A DNA stretch of 64,000 bases from Roseovarius nitratireducens (GCF_002925845.1 NZ_PDNI01000005.1:1-64000); one strand, 5' to 3'. Counted from the first letter of the stretch, positions 19,024 to 30,300 are shown. Notes: generated from the sequence alone by a model not told the origin. Made by a program: numbers and translations.

Positions 19024-19100
19024 TGGCGCACCCAGTAGGATTCGAACCTACGACCTTCGCCTTCGGAGGGCGACACTCTATCCAGCTGAGCTATGGGTGC
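19024..19100 (-). tRNA. tRNA-Arg (anticodon CCG)
   Basis: The minus strand folds as a complete 77-base tRNA with encoded CCA. The acceptor arm starts GCACCCA, followed by a D-arm AGCTCAGCTGGATAGAG, anticodon loop CTCCGAA with anticodon CCG, and T-loop TTCGAAT. The gene's 3' end faces the serine recombinase remnant, suggesting past use of this tRNA as an integration site. Confidence 0.95.
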
Positions 19101-19148
19101 ACGCGGGGCAACCTATAGCCGCCCGTGCCCGGTGCCGCAATCGCAAAT

Positions 19149-20369
<1,221 letters not shown>

Positions 20370-20370
20370 C

Positions 20371-20979
20371 TCAAATCCCCCCCGCGACGCGCACGCCCGC
20401 CAGGCTGAAAAGAAGGCTCAGGCCGAAGACCAGCGCCACGAACCCGATGATGAGCACGCCGGCGGCGCGCCACAGGCTGTCGAATCCGTGCGCCTCAGCC
20501 ACGAAGGCCAGCAGGATGTAAAGGCCCCAGACCGCCGCCACGATCACCACGACCCCCGCGAGTGTGGGCATCACCATCGCCAGCACCACGAGCACCACCT
20601 GAAGCAGCAGGCGCAAGGCCTGCATCCAACTCAGCAGCACCAGCATCTCGCCCATCCTGCCTGTCCCTCCCAGCGCGCGCCCGGCCTGGGTAAACGCGAG
20701 CGCGGTCAGCGCCAGCGCCGCAAAGAGCGTCACGGCAAAGATGAGTGGCGCCCCGAAGGCCGGACCCATCATGTCCATCATCGCCGGGTCGCTCGGCGGG
20801 CTCAGGCGGATCGACAACGAATAGACCAGCGTGTTGAGCACCGCCATCAACCCGAGCACTAGCCAGCCCTCGCGTGCGGGCAGCCCCAGAGACAGGATGC
20901 GCCCTGCCGCTTCGCGCGGCTCGAACAATGTCTGCCGCACCAGCGACCAGAACGCCTCGCCTGTCATCATCCGCTCCAT
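20371..20979 (-). CDS. Yip1-family membrane protein
   Basis: Protein of 202 residues with about five transmembrane segments, beginning MERMMTGEAFWSLVRQTL. Yip1-like proteins commonly sit within suf clusters of related bacteria, but their role is unknown to me. The ATG at 20979 has GAGAGG four bases upstream and is preferred over internal ATGs at 20970 and 20967. It overlaps the end of the previous gene by 13 bases. Confidence 0.7.
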   Translation of the reverse strand: MERMMTGEAFWSLVRQTLFEPREAAGRILSLGLPAREGWLVLGLMAVLNTLVYSLSIRLSPPSDPAMMDMMGPAFGAPLIFAVTLFAALALTALAFTQAGRALGGTGRMGEMLVLLSWMQALRLLLQVVLVVLAMVMPTLAGVVVIVAAVWGLYILLAFVAEAHGFDSLWRAAGVLIIGFVALVFGLSLLFSLAGVRVAGGI

Positions 20980-21449
20980 TCCGCCTCTCGCAGCCCGGAT
21001 ATCCAGAACCAAAGGAAAACACCACACCAGATAAGTCCGACGCCCTGCAACCCCGGCCCAGGCCCGACAAACCCGGCGACCAACCCGTGCAACAGGATGA
21101 GCGGGCTCGCAGCAAGAAACGCCCAGAAGAGCGCCAATCGTGCACCATAGGCCGTGCCGCGCCCGCCAATGAGCCGCGCTGCCCCATGACTGAGCAGCGC
21201 CAGCGCATATAGCAGCAGCGGCGCGATGAACACCCAGGCCAGCAGAGCCCCGCCCAAGAGCGGGTTTAGCTCTTGCTCGGTCAGATGCGCTTCGCGCGCC
21301 AGCCGCGGCCATTGCGCAACGAACACCAACACGCAGGCCGCGATCAGCATGACCAGTGCGCGATCCTCGCGGGGCCCCATTTCGAGCAGGCGCCGCACCA
21401 CCCGGCGCGGCCCCCGGTACGTGGCGATGATGTCGCGCGTGACCGGCAT
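20967..21449 (-). CDS. Hypothetical multi-pass membrane protein in suf cluster
   Basis: Protein of 160 residues with an Arg-rich start (MPVTRDIIATYRGPRRVVRR) and about four hydrophobic helices. No named domain is recognised. Its start overlaps the sufD stop as TGATG, so it is translated with the suf operon. With the neighbouring Yip1-like protein it could be a membrane partner of the machinery or simply carried along. Confidence 0.7.
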   Translation of the reverse strand: MPVTRDIIATYRGPRRVVRRLLEMGPREDRALVMLIAACVLVFVAQWPRLAREAHLTEQELNPLLGGALLAWVFIAPLLLYALALLSHGAARLIGGRGTAYGARLALFWAFLAASPLILLHGLVAGFVGPGPGLQGVGLIWCGVFLWFWISGLREAEWSG

Positions 21450-22738
21450 CAGCCGCGCCGCCGCTCCAGCCAGCCCGAGAGCCGGGTTGTGACCTCGTCG
21501 CGCAGGCTCTCCTCGGCGATCTCCTCCACCGCCTCGGCAAGGAACGAGAGCACCAGAAGGTCGGTGGCAATCGGCCTGGGGATACCGCGCGAGCGCAGGT
21601 AATACAGCGCGTCCTCGTCGATCGCGCCAGAGGTCGAGCCGTGCGAGCACGCCACGTCATCGGCGTAAATCTCCAGTTCCGGCTTGGCCAGGAACTGGCT
21701 GTCACCGTCGAGCAGGAGTGACTGGCTAATCTGGTAACCGTCGGTCTTCTGCGCGCCGGGCTTAACGAGGATCTTGCCCTGAAACACACCGGTGGCGCCG
21801 TTGCGTAGCACCTTCTTGAATACCTGCCGGCTTTCGCAGCGCTCGGCGTCGTGGGTGACGAAAACCGTGTCGTCCTGGTGGAAATCGCCGTCCCCCATCG
21901 CCGCGCCCGCGACATGGGCGCTGGCGTCGTCGCCGGTGAGATTGATCACACATTCGTTGCGCGTCATCACGCCGTTGGCGGTCATGGTAAAGGACTTGAA
22001 CGCACTCTCGCGGCCCAGCCGGGCAAAGACATGGGTAGCCGCACGGCGCTCGTGGTCGCGCCCTTGCACGCGCACGTGGTGAAAGCGCGCCTCATCGGCC
22101 ACGTCCACCTCCATCACATTGTTGAAGCGCGCCGCCGCTGGGCCGTTCTCCAGCACGGTCAGCTCGGCACCCGCGTCGAGCTTGACCACGTGGTGGAGGA
22201 GCGCGTCGGAGGTCTCTGACCTGTGGTGATAGACGAGGTTGATCGGCTTGGACGCCTTGCCGGTGACATGGATCAGCACCCCGTCCTCGGCCAGCGCGGT
22301 GTTGAGCGCCGCCAGCGGGCGCGGCACAGGGGTTTGCCCACCCGCCTCGAGCGTGCCGTAGAGATCGCGCGCCCAGTGCAGGTCCTGCCCCGCCACATCG
22401 GCCAGTCGCTCGATGCGAACCCCCGCGAGTTCAGGATCGTCGCTCGCCTCCGGATCAAACACCCCGTCCACGAAGACAAGGCGCAGCCGGTCCATATCAC
22501 CAAACATCTCGGGCTCGTCGCCGTCCTCGAACAGCGCCGCGCGCGGTGCCTCGGCCAGCGTCAGGCTGTCGGGGCGGGTGAATTTCCAGTATTCGTCCCG
22601 GCGCTGCGGCAGCCCGGTCGCGCGCAGGCGCGCCAGCGCCTCCTCGCGGGCCGCCGTGATCCATGCGCCCCCCTCGGGCAGGCGCATCGCGTCGATCTGC
22701 ATCGTCGTGTCTGTCTTTGCCTGCGGTGCTGCCACCAT
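21449..22738 (-). CDS. sufD: Fe-S cluster scaffold subunit SufD
   Basis: SufBD-fold protein of 429 residues, part of the SufBC2D scaffold. Family segments include KINLVY-like KPINLVYHHRSE, the beta-helix core, and the conserved end YADDVACSHGSTSGAIDED followed by YYLRSRGIPRPIA. The start at 22738 overlaps the sufC stop. Confidence 0.93.
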   Translation of the reverse strand: MVAAPQAKTDTTMQIDAMRLPEGGAWITAAREEALARLRATGLPQRRDEYWKFTRPDSLTLAEAPRAALFEDGDEPEMFGDMDRLRLVFVDGVFDPEASDDPELAGVRIERLADVAGQDLHWARDLYGTLEAGGQTPVPRPLAALNTALAEDGVLIHVTGKASKPINLVYHHRSETSDALLHHVVKLDAGAELTVLENGPAAARFNNVMEVDVADEARFHHVRVQGRDHERRAATHVFARLGRESAFKSFTMTANGVMTRNECVINLTGDDASAHVAGAAMGDGDFHQDDTVFVTHDAERCESRQVFKKVLRNGATGVFQGKILVKPGAQKTDGYQISQSLLLDGDSQFLAKPELEIYADDVACSHGSTSGAIDEDALYYLRSRGIPRPIATDLLVLSFLAEAVEEIAEESLRDEVTTRLSGWLERRRG

Positions 22739-23493
22739 CACGCCACCTCCGCCTTGAGATCGGCATAGCCGTTCTTCTCGACCTCGAGCGCGAGTTCCGG
22801 TCCACCGGATTTGATGATGCGTCCCTCCGACATGATGTGAACAACGTCGGGCACGATATGATCGAGCAGGCGCTGGTAGTGGGTGATGACGAGGAAGCCG
22901 CGGCCCGCATCGCGCAGCGAATTCACCCCGTTCGCCACCAGCTTCATCGCATCCACGTCGAGGCCCGAATCGGTCTCGTCGAGAATACACATGCGCGGCT
23001 CCAGTACGGCCATCTGAAGGATTTCATTGCGCTTCTTCTCTCCGCCGGAGAAGCCCACGTTGACCGGGCGCTTGAGCATGTCGGCATCGATCTCGAGCGC
23101 CTTGGCCTTCTCGCGCACCAGCTTGAGGAAATCTGAGGCGCTGATCTCGTCCTGCCCGCGCGCCTTGCGCTGCGCGTTCACGGCGGTGCGCAGGAAGGTC
23201 ATATTGCCCACACCGGGAATTTCCACCGGATATTGGAAGGCGAGAAACAGGCCGGCCGCGGCGCGCTCTTCGGTCTCCATGTCCAGCAGGTCCTGCCCGT
23301 CGAGCGTGGCCGACCCTTCGGTCACGGTGTAGCCGTCGCGCCCCGAGAGCACGTAGCTCAAGGTAGATTTTCCCGACCCGTTCGGCCCCATGATCGCGTG
23401 GACCTTACCGGCCTCAACGGTCAGGTCGACGCCCTTGAGGATGGTCTTATCTTCTTCTTCAAGATCGACGTGCAAGTTCTTGATTTCCAGCAT
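22738..23493 (-). CDS. sufC: Fe-S assembly ATPase SufC
   Basis: ABC-type ATPase of 251 residues that drives the SufBCD scaffold. Walker A is GPNGSGKST, the signature is FSGGEKKRNEI and Walker B is CILDETDSGLD, all typical of SufC. I set the start at 23493 (MLEIKNL), with AAAGGA upstream; a start 18 bases earlier lacks such support. It overlaps sufD and follows the methyltransferase-like gene. Confidence 0.95.
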   Translation of the reverse strand: MLEIKNLHVDLEEEDKTILKGVDLTVEAGKVHAIMGPNGSGKSTLSYVLSGRDGYTVTEGSATLDGQDLLDMETEERAAAGLFLAFQYPVEIPGVGNMTFLRTAVNAQRKARGQDEISASDFLKLVREKAKALEIDADMLKRPVNVGFSGGEKKRNEILQMAVLEPRMCILDETDSGLDVDAMKLVANGVNSLRDAGRGFLVITHYQRLLDHIVPDVVHIMSEGRIIKSGGPELALEVEKNGYADLKAEVA

Positions 23494-23522
23494 GATTTTT
23501 CCTTTCAACATCGCTCGCGGCG

Positions 23523-24125
23523 TTACGGCCGCAGCATCATCCCGATCGCGTCGCTCAGACGCTCCAGCGGCAGCGTCATCGGCACCACCTCAAATTCGGC
23601 CATCCGCCCGATCACCTGGTGCGGAGAGCCGATATAGGCCTCGATCCGGTGGTAATGGCGGCGCGGCGCGTAGTCATCGAACAGAAGCCGCAGCGGCTTC
23701 TTCGTGTGGAGTGCAGTTGCCAGCGCGCAGCCGGTGCGGAACCGCCCGTCCACCAGCACCACGTCGGGGGCGACGTCACCGCGCTCCCACGGTCCCAGCG
23801 AATAGCCCGGATAGCGCAGGTAACCACCCTTGCCCTGCGGGTGTCCCCAATCGCGGGTCGGACCGATGTCGGCCCAGATCACCTCGACTTCGGTGCCCTG
23901 CACGGGCGGGTTGGCGGCAAGCCAGTCCCGCATCATCCCGGCCCACGCCGCATCGCTCTCGACCGACCAGACGCGTTTACCCGGCATCTCGGAGGCCATC
24001 ACCGTCGAGCCGCCCGAGCCGTATTCGAGGATGGCTCCAGCCTGCTCATAAGCCGCGCGCAGGTGCGCCGCTTCGGCCTCGGGCAGGGTCAGGTCCGGCC
24101 GCGATATGGTTTCGGTGTCCGTCAT
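23523..24125 (-). CDS. Methyltransferase-like protein inside the suf operon
   Basis: Protein of 200 residues with a Rossmann-type glycine motif AILEYGSGGSTVM, followed by VWSVESD and VVLVDGRFRTGCALA, as in SAM-dependent methyltransferase folds. No catalytic motif pointing to a substrate is visible. It sits between sufB and sufC with short gaps, so it is co-transcribed. It may modify a component of the pathway or be functionally unrelated. Confidence 0.65.
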   Translation of the reverse strand: MTDTETISRPDLTLPEAEAAHLRAAYEQAGAILEYGSGGSTVMASEMPGKRVWSVESDAAWAGMMRDWLAANPPVQGTEVEVIWADIGPTRDWGHPQGKGGYLRYPGYSLGPWERGDVAPDVVLVDGRFRTGCALATALHTKKPLRLLFDDYAPRRHYHRIEAYIGSPHQVIGRMAEFEVVPMTLPLERLSDAIGMMLRP

Positions 24126-24140
24126 CGCTGCACGCAGGCG

Positions 24141-25664
24141 CTAGCCCACCGACCCCTCGAGCGAAATCGCCACAAGCTGCTGCGCCTCCATGGCGAATTC
24201 CATCGGCAGCGCCTGAAGCACCTCGCGACAGAATCCGTTGACGACGAGCGCCACCGCCTCTTCCTCGTCCATGCCGCGTTGCCGGCAGTAGAAGAGCTGG
24301 TCGTCATCCACCTTGGATGTCGTGGCCTCGTGTTCGACGCGGCTCGAGTTGTTCTTGACCTCGATATACGGCACCGTGTGCGCCCCGCAGGTATCGCCGA
24401 TGAGCAGGCTGTCGCACTGCGTGTAATTGCGGCTGTTCTTTGCCTTGGGGTGCATCGACACCAGCCCGCGATAGGTGTTCTGCGCGTGGCCCGCGCTGAT
24501 CCCCTTGGAGACGATTCGCGAACGCGTGTTCTTGCCCAGGTGGATCATCTTGGTGCCGGTATCGGCCTGTTGCCAGTTGTTGGCAATGGCGATGGAGTAG
24601 AACTCGCCCTGGCTGTCGTTGCCACGCAGGATGCAGGAGGGATATTTCCACGTCACCGCCGAGCCGGTCTCGACCTGCGTCCACATCACCTTGGACCGGT
24701 CGCCACGGCAATCGGCACGCTTGGTGACAAAGTTGTAGATGCCGCCCTTGCCGTTCTCGTCGCCCGGATACCAGTTCTGCACCGTGGAATATTTTACCTC
24801 GGCATCTTCCTCGGCGATGATCTCGACCACCGCGGCGTGAAGCTGGCTCTCGTCGCGCTGCGGCGCCGTGCAGCCTTCGAGATAGCTCACGAAAGAGCCC
24901 TTGTCGGCGATGATGAGCGTGCGCTCGAATTGGCCGGTATTCTCGGCATTGATGCGGAAATAGGTGCTCAATTCCATCGGGCAGCGCACACCCGGCGGTA
25001 CGTAGACGAACGACCCATCGGAGAACACCGCGCTGTTCAGCGTGGCGTAGAAGTTGTCCGAGACCGGCACGACCGAGCCGAGGTATTTCTTCACCAGTTC
25101 GGGATGCTCCTTGATCGCCTCGGAAATCGAGCAGAAGATCACACCAGCCCTTTTCAATTCCGCTTGGAATGTCGTGCCGACGCTCACACTGTCAAAGACC
25201 GCATCCACGGCCACCTTGCGCGCCTCTGCGGGGGCCTCATCGGCACCCTCGACACCGGCGAGGATCATCTGTTCCTTGAGCGGGATACCCAGCTTTTCGT
25301 AGGTCGCCAGCAGCTTGGGGTCGACGTCGTCCAGCGATTTGGGCTTGACCGCCATAGATTTCGGTCGCGCGTAGTAATACTGCTTCTGAAAATCGATCTT
25401 GGGATAATCGACCATCGCCCAGGTGGGCTCTTTCTTCTCCAGCCAGCGGCGATAGGCGGCGAGCCGCCATTCGGTCATCCATTCCGGCTCTTCATTCTTG
25501 GACGAGATCAGGCGCACGATGTCCTCATTGAGACCCATCGGGGCATAGTCCATCTCGATATCGGTGTTCCAGCCATACTTGTAGGCCCCGCCGACCTGCC
25601 GCACGGTATCGACCGTCTCCCGATCGACGCCGTCCTTGACCTGTCTGTCGTCCAAAGCCGCCAT
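24141..25664 (-). CDS. sufB: Fe-S cluster scaffold subunit SufB
   Basis: Scaffold protein of 507 residues. Conserved segments include [59 protein letters not shown] and the end [20 protein letters not shown] lies before the ATG at 25664. The gene ends in a genuine TAG at the expected family length, showing that TAG works as a stop in this organism. Confidence 0.96.
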   Translation of the reverse strand: MAALDDRQVKDGVDRETVDTVRQVGGAYKYGWNTDIEMDYAPMGLNEDIVRLISSKNEEPEWMTEWRLAAYRRWLEKKEPTWAMVDYPKIDFQKQYYYARPKSMAVKPKSLDDVDPKLLATYEKLGIPLKEQMILAGVEGADEAPAEARKVAVDAVFDSVSVGTTFQAELKRAGVIFCSISEAIKEHPELVKKYLGSVVPVSDNFYATLNSAVFSDGSFVYVPPGVRCPMELSTYFRINAENTGQFERTLIIADKGSFVSYLEGCTAPQRDESQLHAAVVEIIAEEDAEVKYSTVQNWYPGDENGKGGIYNFVTKRADCRGDRSKVMWTQVETGSAVTWKYPSCILRGNDSQGEFYSIAIANNWQQADTGTKMIHLGKNTRSRIVSKGISAGHAQNTYRGLVSMHPKAKNSRNYTQCDSLLIGDTCGAHTVPYIEVKNNSSRVEHEATTSKVDDDQLFYCRQRGMDEEEAVALVVNGFCREVLQALPMEFAMEAQQLVAISLEGSVG

Positions 25665-25683
25665 TGCCGTTCTCTCCTGTCGC

Positions 25684-26727
25684 TCAGGCCAAGCGGGCCC
25701 GATGTCTGTTCCACAGCCTTGCCCAGACCTCGGCAAGACGCATGATATCGTCCGTCGTCGTCTCCGGCCCGAGAGACACGCGCAGCGCCGAGTTTGCCGC
25801 CGCTGCATCAACGCCCATCGCCTGCAAGGCGCCACTTGCCCGGACCTTGCCGCTCGAACAGGCACTGCCCGACGATACGGCGAACCCCGCGAGATCAAGC
25901 GCCATCACCTGCGTTTCACCCTTCCAGCCCGGCGTGACCAGGCAGCTTGTGTTGGGCAGGCGAGGTCCGTCTTTCCCCACGAAAATAGTCTCCTTTGAAA
26001 TCTCTGCAATAGTTGATTCTAGAATGTTTCTAAGTTTTTCGACCTCGGACCAGCCCCCGTCGGCCAGATCACGCGCAGCGGCCTCTGCCGCTGCCCCGAA
26101 TCCGGCGATGCCAGGGACGTTCTCGGTGCCCGCACGGCGGCCCATCTCCTGCCCGCCGCCGCGAAGTTGCGCGGCCACCTCGCAGCCCGACCGAACCACC
26201 AGCGCGCCCACGCCCTTGGGTCCGCCCAGCTTGTGCGCGGAAACGAGCGCCATGTCCACGCCCGTCCAGTTAAACGCCACCGGCAGCTTGCCGAATGCCT
26301 GGGTCATGTCGCTCACGGCCAGCCCCTTGGGCAGCGTCTGGATCACGCCAGTCTCGGAATTGGCGAGTTGCAGAACCGAGCGCGCTGGGTCGCTCACCGT
26401 CACGCGGCCACCCGCATCCACCGGCAGATCTGCGGTGATCCAGGCGCGCACCGCGTCGTGCTCCACCGCCGCGCCCGACAGGTGCCGGCCCGCGCACGCA
26501 AGCGCCGCCGCCTCGGTCGCACCGGAGGTGAATATCACCTCTGCCCCATCGGCCCCGAGCGCGGCGGCGATCTGCGCACGCGCCTGCTCGACCAGCGCCT
26601 TGGCGGCGCGCCCCTCCGCATGGACCGAGGACGGGTTACCCACCACGTCCATTGCAGCGATCATCGCCTCGCGCGCCTCGGCACGCAGTGGCGCGGTCGC
26701 GTTGTAATCGAGATAGACGCGCGTCAT
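25684..26727 (-). CDS. NifS/IscS-like cysteine desulfurase
   Basis: Group I-like cysteine desulfurase of 347 residues: [10 protein letters not shown] at the start, [17 protein letters not shown] Lys in [10 protein letters not shown], and sulfur-carrying Cys in [10 protein letters not shown]. It is the first gene of the suf operon. The Rrf2/IscR-type regulator often found at this position in relatives is absent; only 59 bases separate it from lpd. The cluster therefore holds two desulfurases of different types. Confidence 0.9.
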   Translation of the reverse strand: MTRVYLDYNATAPLRAEAREAMIAAMDVVGNPSSVHAEGRAAKALVEQARAQIAAALGADGAEVIFTSGATEAAALACAGRHLSGAAVEHDAVRAWITADLPVDAGGRVTVSDPARSVLQLANSETGVIQTLPKGLAVSDMTQAFGKLPVAFNWTGVDMALVSAHKLGGPKGVGALVVRSGCEVAAQLRGGGQEMGRRAGTENVPGIAGFGAAAEAAARDLADGGWSEVEKLRNILESTIAEISKETIFVGKDGPRLPNTSCLVTPGWKGETQVMALDLAGFAVSSGSACSSGKVRASGALQAMGVDAAAANSALRVSLGPETTTDDIMRLAEVWARLWNRHRARLA

Positions 26728-26786
26728 TCTTCCCCCGTCCGGCGGCCACGACCGACGGGCCTGTCGGCACCCTCCGCGACCGTGGC

Positions 26787-28181
26787 TCAGATATGGATCA
26801 CCCGCCCGTAGGCGTCCAGCACCGATTCGTGCATCATTTCCGAAAGCGTGGGATGCGGGAAGACGGTGTTCATCAGCTCTTCCTCGGTGGTCTCGAGCGT
26901 GCGGCCCACGATATAGCCCTGGATGAGTTCCGTCACCTCCGCGCCCACCATGTGCGCGCCCAGAAGCTCGCCGGTGCTCGCGTCGAACACGGTCTTTACC
27001 ATGCCTTCGGCCTCGCCCAGCGCAATGGCCTTGCCGTTGCCGATGAAGGGAAAGCGGCCCACCTTGATCTTGTAGCCCTTCTCCTTGGCCTGCGCCTCGG
27101 TGAGGCCCACGCTGGCAATCTGCGGGTGGCAATAGGTGCAGCCGGCGATGCTGTCAGGATCGACCGCGTGCGGCTTGCCGCCCGCGATCAGCTCGGCCAC
27201 CATCACGCCCTCGTGGCTGGCCTTGTGTGCGAGCCACGGCGCGCCCGCGATATCGCCGATTGCATAAACCCCGTCGACGCCGGTGCGGCAATGCGGGTCG
27301 GTCACCACGTGCGTTTTCTCGACCTTCACGCCCAGGTCTTCAAGTCCCAGCCCTTCTGTATTGCCGACAATTCCCACGGCAGAGATCACCGTGTCGAACT
27401 CGTGCTTTTCTACCTTGCCGCCGGTCTCAATATGGGCGGTGACCTTGCCCTTGCCACGGTCGAGCTGCTTGACTGCAGCCTTTTCCATGATCTTCATCTT
27501 TTGCTTGGTGAACGCCTTCTTGGCGAAGGCGGAAATCTCTGCATCCTCAACGGGCAGGATGCGGTCCATCACCTCGACCACGGTCGTCTCGGCCCCAAGC
27601 GTGTTGTAAAAACTCGCGAATTCGATCCCGATCGCGCCCGATCCAATGACCAGCAGCTTTTTCGGCATGCGCGGCGGCACCAGTGCGTGCTTGTAGGTCC
27701 ACACCAGATCGCCATCGGCCTCCAGCCCCGGCAGCTCGCGCGCCCGCGCACCGGTGGCGATCACGATGTTCTTCGCCTTCAGCTCCTCGGTGCCCTTGTC
27801 GGTCTTGACGCTGACACGGCCCTTGGCGGGCAGGCTCGCCTCGCCCATGTAGGCGGTCACCTTGTTCTTCTTGAGCAGGTGGCCAACCCCGGAATTCAGC
27901 TGCTTGGCGACCGCGCGAGACCGCTTCACCACCGCGTCGAGATCATAGCCGATACCCTCGGCGCTCAGCCCGAATTCCTTGGCGCGGTGCATGAGGTGAA
28001 ACACCTCCGACGAACGAAGCATCGCCTTGGTGGGGATGCAGCCCCAGTTGAGGCAGATGCCACCCATGTGCTCGCGCTCGACAATGGCCACCTTCAAGCC
28101 AAGCTGCGCGCCCCGGATGGCGGCCACGTAGCCCCCAGGCCCCGCGCCAATCACGATCATGTCAAAGCTGTCAGACGCCAT
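26787..28181 (-). CDS. lpdA: Dihydrolipoyl dehydrogenase (E3)
   Basis: FAD enzyme of 464 residues that re-oxidises dihydrolipoamide in 2-oxoacid dehydrogenase complexes or the glycine cleavage system. The FAD motif is VIGAGPGGYVAA, the redox Cys pair is in GGICLNWGCIPTKA, NAD binding is VIGSGAIGIEFA, and the C-terminal His-Glu is in HPTLSEMMHES. No E1 or E2 gene lies beside it in the window. Confidence 0.95.
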   Translation of the reverse strand: MASDSFDMIVIGAGPGGYVAAIRGAQLGLKVAIVEREHMGGICLNWGCIPTKAMLRSSEVFHLMHRAKEFGLSAEGIGYDLDAVVKRSRAVAKQLNSGVGHLLKKNKVTAYMGEASLPAKGRVSVKTDKGTEELKAKNIVIATGARARELPGLEADGDLVWTYKHALVPPRMPKKLLVIGSGAIGIEFASFYNTLGAETTVVEVMDRILPVEDAEISAFAKKAFTKQKMKIMEKAAVKQLDRGKGKVTAHIETGGKVEKHEFDTVISAVGIVGNTEGLGLEDLGVKVEKTHVVTDPHCRTGVDGVYAIGDIAGAPWLAHKASHEGVMVAELIAGGKPHAVDPDSIAGCTYCHPQIASVGLTEAQAKEKGYKIKVGRFPFIGNGKAIALGEAEGMVKTVFDASTGELLGAHMVGAEVTELIQGYIVGRTLETTEEELMNTVFPHPTLSEMMHESVLDAYGRVIHI

Positions 28182-28295
28182 GTGGCCCTCCCTCGCCGGA
28201 AACTAGTTTGGTGTTAAACTATTTCCCACGAGACCTCAACGCAGGGAAAGGCACACCCCGCGAAAAGCAGGGCTGCCCACCGCGCAGGGCCGAAA

Positions 28296-28874
28296 TCACG
28301 CCGCCTCTGTCACCTCTCGGACCAGCACACCATACCCGCCCTCGGCCTCGAAGGTGCGTTCCGGAGCGGTCGATGCCCGGCCTAGCGCCGCGTTGCGATA
28401 GGGGAATCGGCCAAAGCGGCGGATCACCTCGCGATGCGCGCGGGCATGAAGCAGGTTGTCGGGGCCATACACCGGCATGCGCTCGCAGATCAGGCGCACG
28501 CAGCGCTCCTGGTCGCAGAGATTCTCGGAATGCATCAACGGCAGATAGAAAAACTGCCGCGCCGGCTCGTCTATCCGGACATCCCAGCCGCGGTTGATCG
28601 CCACCTTGGCCGCCGTCAGCCCCGCACGGTCGGTAGCAAAGGCCCGCCTCTCGCCGCGGAACATGTTGCGCGGGAACTGGTCGGTGAGGATCACGTAGGC
28701 AAGCGTGCCGCTTGGATAGGTGAGCCACAGGCCGTACGCCCCCGCACGGGCATTCTCCCACGCGCTTGAAAAACGCTCGCACACCTGCGCGTCCAGCGCC
28801 TCCGAATTCTGATACCAGCCTTTCGGACCCACCTCGTCCAGCCAGAACCGCAACACCTCGTCGGGCGACACCAT
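28296..28874 (-). CDS. DUF924 family protein
   Basis: Protein of 192 residues with the family pattern VLRFWLDEVGPKGW, LTDQFPRNMFRGERRAF and YLPLMHSENLCDQ. The family is helical (TPR-like); no biochemical role is established to my knowledge. It lies 114 bases upstream of lpdA on the same strand. That gap and the 93 bases before the next gene show no clear element. Confidence 0.85.
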   Translation of the reverse strand: MVSPDEVLRFWLDEVGPKGWYQNSEALDAQVCERFSSAWENARAGAYGLWLTYPSGTLAYVILTDQFPRNMFRGERRAFATDRAGLTAAKVAINRGWDVRIDEPARQFFYLPLMHSENLCDQERCVRLICERMPVYGPDNLLHARAHREVIRRFGRFPYRNAALGRASTAPERTFEAEGGYGVLVREVTEAA

Positions 28875-28967
28875 TGGGACTCTCCTCGATTTCCCGTCAT
28901 GTAACTGTCACGTTAACCCCTGATTTCGGTAATATTACAGTAACATATTGCTTCAAAAAGGACATAT

Positions 28968-30233
28968 TCAATCCGGTTTTCCGGGCTCCTCGCCCTCCTG
29001 CGCGGTTTCGATGGCGACTTCCTGCGCAAATTCCACCGCCATCGGCGAGGCCGATGGCGCAACCGCCATATAGCTGTCGGTCTGCGCGGGTGCCGGGGCG
29101 GCGCGCTGCGTCATCCGGTAGGCCGCGTAGGCGGCAATCGACAGCGCCAGCACCGCGATCACCACAAAGAATCCGCGCGGCCCGATCACCCCCATCAGCC
29201 AGCCGGTGACCAGCGGGCCGGTCACTGCGCCCAGCCCATTGATGAACACCATCCCACCGGCGGCCGCAGCCATGTCGTCATGCTCGAGAAAATCGTTGGT
29301 ATAGGCGATGAGCAGCGAATAGAGCGGGTTCGACATGCCCCCGATGACGAAAGCCGTCACCAGAAGCGGCACAAAGACCGCGCCTAGCACGATACCGATC
29401 ACCGCCCCGACCCCCATCAGCACGGCCGCCCCGCAGATTAGCACGCGGCGGTCCATTCGGTCCGACAGCCAGCCGATAGGATATTGCAGCACCAAGGAGC
29501 CCACGAAAAAGGTCGAGACGAAGATCGAGATCTGCACCACGCTCAGTCCCGCCTCGGCACCGTAGACCGGCGCCATGCCGAACTGCGCCGAGAACACGCC
29601 GCCGAGCAGAAACATGCCGACACAGCCGAGCGGCGAAATCGTCATGATCCGGCGCAGCGACAGCGGCTTTGTGGTATCAAATGCGGGGGTGGGGCTAACC
29701 GATAAAAGGATCGGCGCAAAGGCCAGCGACACCAGCACCGACGGGACGACAAAAAGCACATAGCCCGACGGATCGCCCAGCACCAGAAGGCCCTGCGCAG
29801 CGACGATGCCTACCATCTGCACGATCATGTAAAGCGACAGCGCCTTGCCTCGGGTCTGATTGGTGGCCGAGTTGTTGAGCCAGCTTTCCGCGGTCACGTA
29901 GACGCCGGAGAAGCAAAAGCCGATCACGACGCGCCCGACCGACCACGCCCAGGGGTCGGCGAAGGTGGGGTAGAGGATCAGCACCGCGGAAATCATCGAC
30001 CCGAGCGCGGCGAAGACCCGCACATGTCCCACCCGGCGGATCATCTCGGGGGCCATGCGCGAGCCGAACAGGAAGCCCGCGAAATAGGCCGACATGACCA
30101 CCGACATCTGCGTGGTGGAAAACCCCTCGAGCGCACCGCGCACGCCGAGCAGCGTGCCCTGCATGCCATTGCCCACCTGCAAGAGCATCATACCCAGAAG
30201 CAGTGCCCATGCGCTCGAAAACACTTGCAGCAT
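28968..30233 (-). CDS. MFS transporter (YcaD-like)
   Basis: Inner-membrane carrier of 421 residues with about twelve helices. The MFS signature GWLSDRMDRRVLI lies between helices, with FFVGSLVLQYPIG before it. The cytoplasmic tail is long and Ala/Pro/Glu-rich. GGAGA precedes the ATG at 30233. The substrate cannot be told from sequence. Confidence 0.88.
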   Translation of the reverse strand: MLQVFSSAWALLLGMMLLQVGNGMQGTLLGVRGALEGFSTTQMSVVMSAYFAGFLFGSRMAPEMIRRVGHVRVFAALGSMISAVLILYPTFADPWAWSVGRVVIGFCFSGVYVTAESWLNNSATNQTRGKALSLYMIVQMVGIVAAQGLLVLGDPSGYVLFVVPSVLVSLAFAPILLSVSPTPAFDTTKPLSLRRIMTISPLGCVGMFLLGGVFSAQFGMAPVYGAEAGLSVVQISIFVSTFFVGSLVLQYPIGWLSDRMDRRVLICGAAVLMGVGAVIGIVLGAVFVPLLVTAFVIGGMSNPLYSLLIAYTNDFLEHDDMAAAAGGMVFINGLGAVTGPLVTGWLMGVIGPRGFFVVIAVLALSIAAYAAYRMTQRAAPAPAQTDSYMAVAPSASPMAVEFAQEVAIETAQEGEEPGKPD

Positions 30234-30300
30234 GTCGTTTCTCCATGATCCGGGGCGACCGTCGCAGGACGGGTCGGCACGCGTCTAGGCCGTTTGCGAC

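Noticed and set aside
18990-19060. Protein-like end containing GFEPTTF after the recombinase remnant
   Set aside because: This peptide is the usual translation of the antisense of a tRNA T-arm; it is part of tRNA-Arg(CCG).
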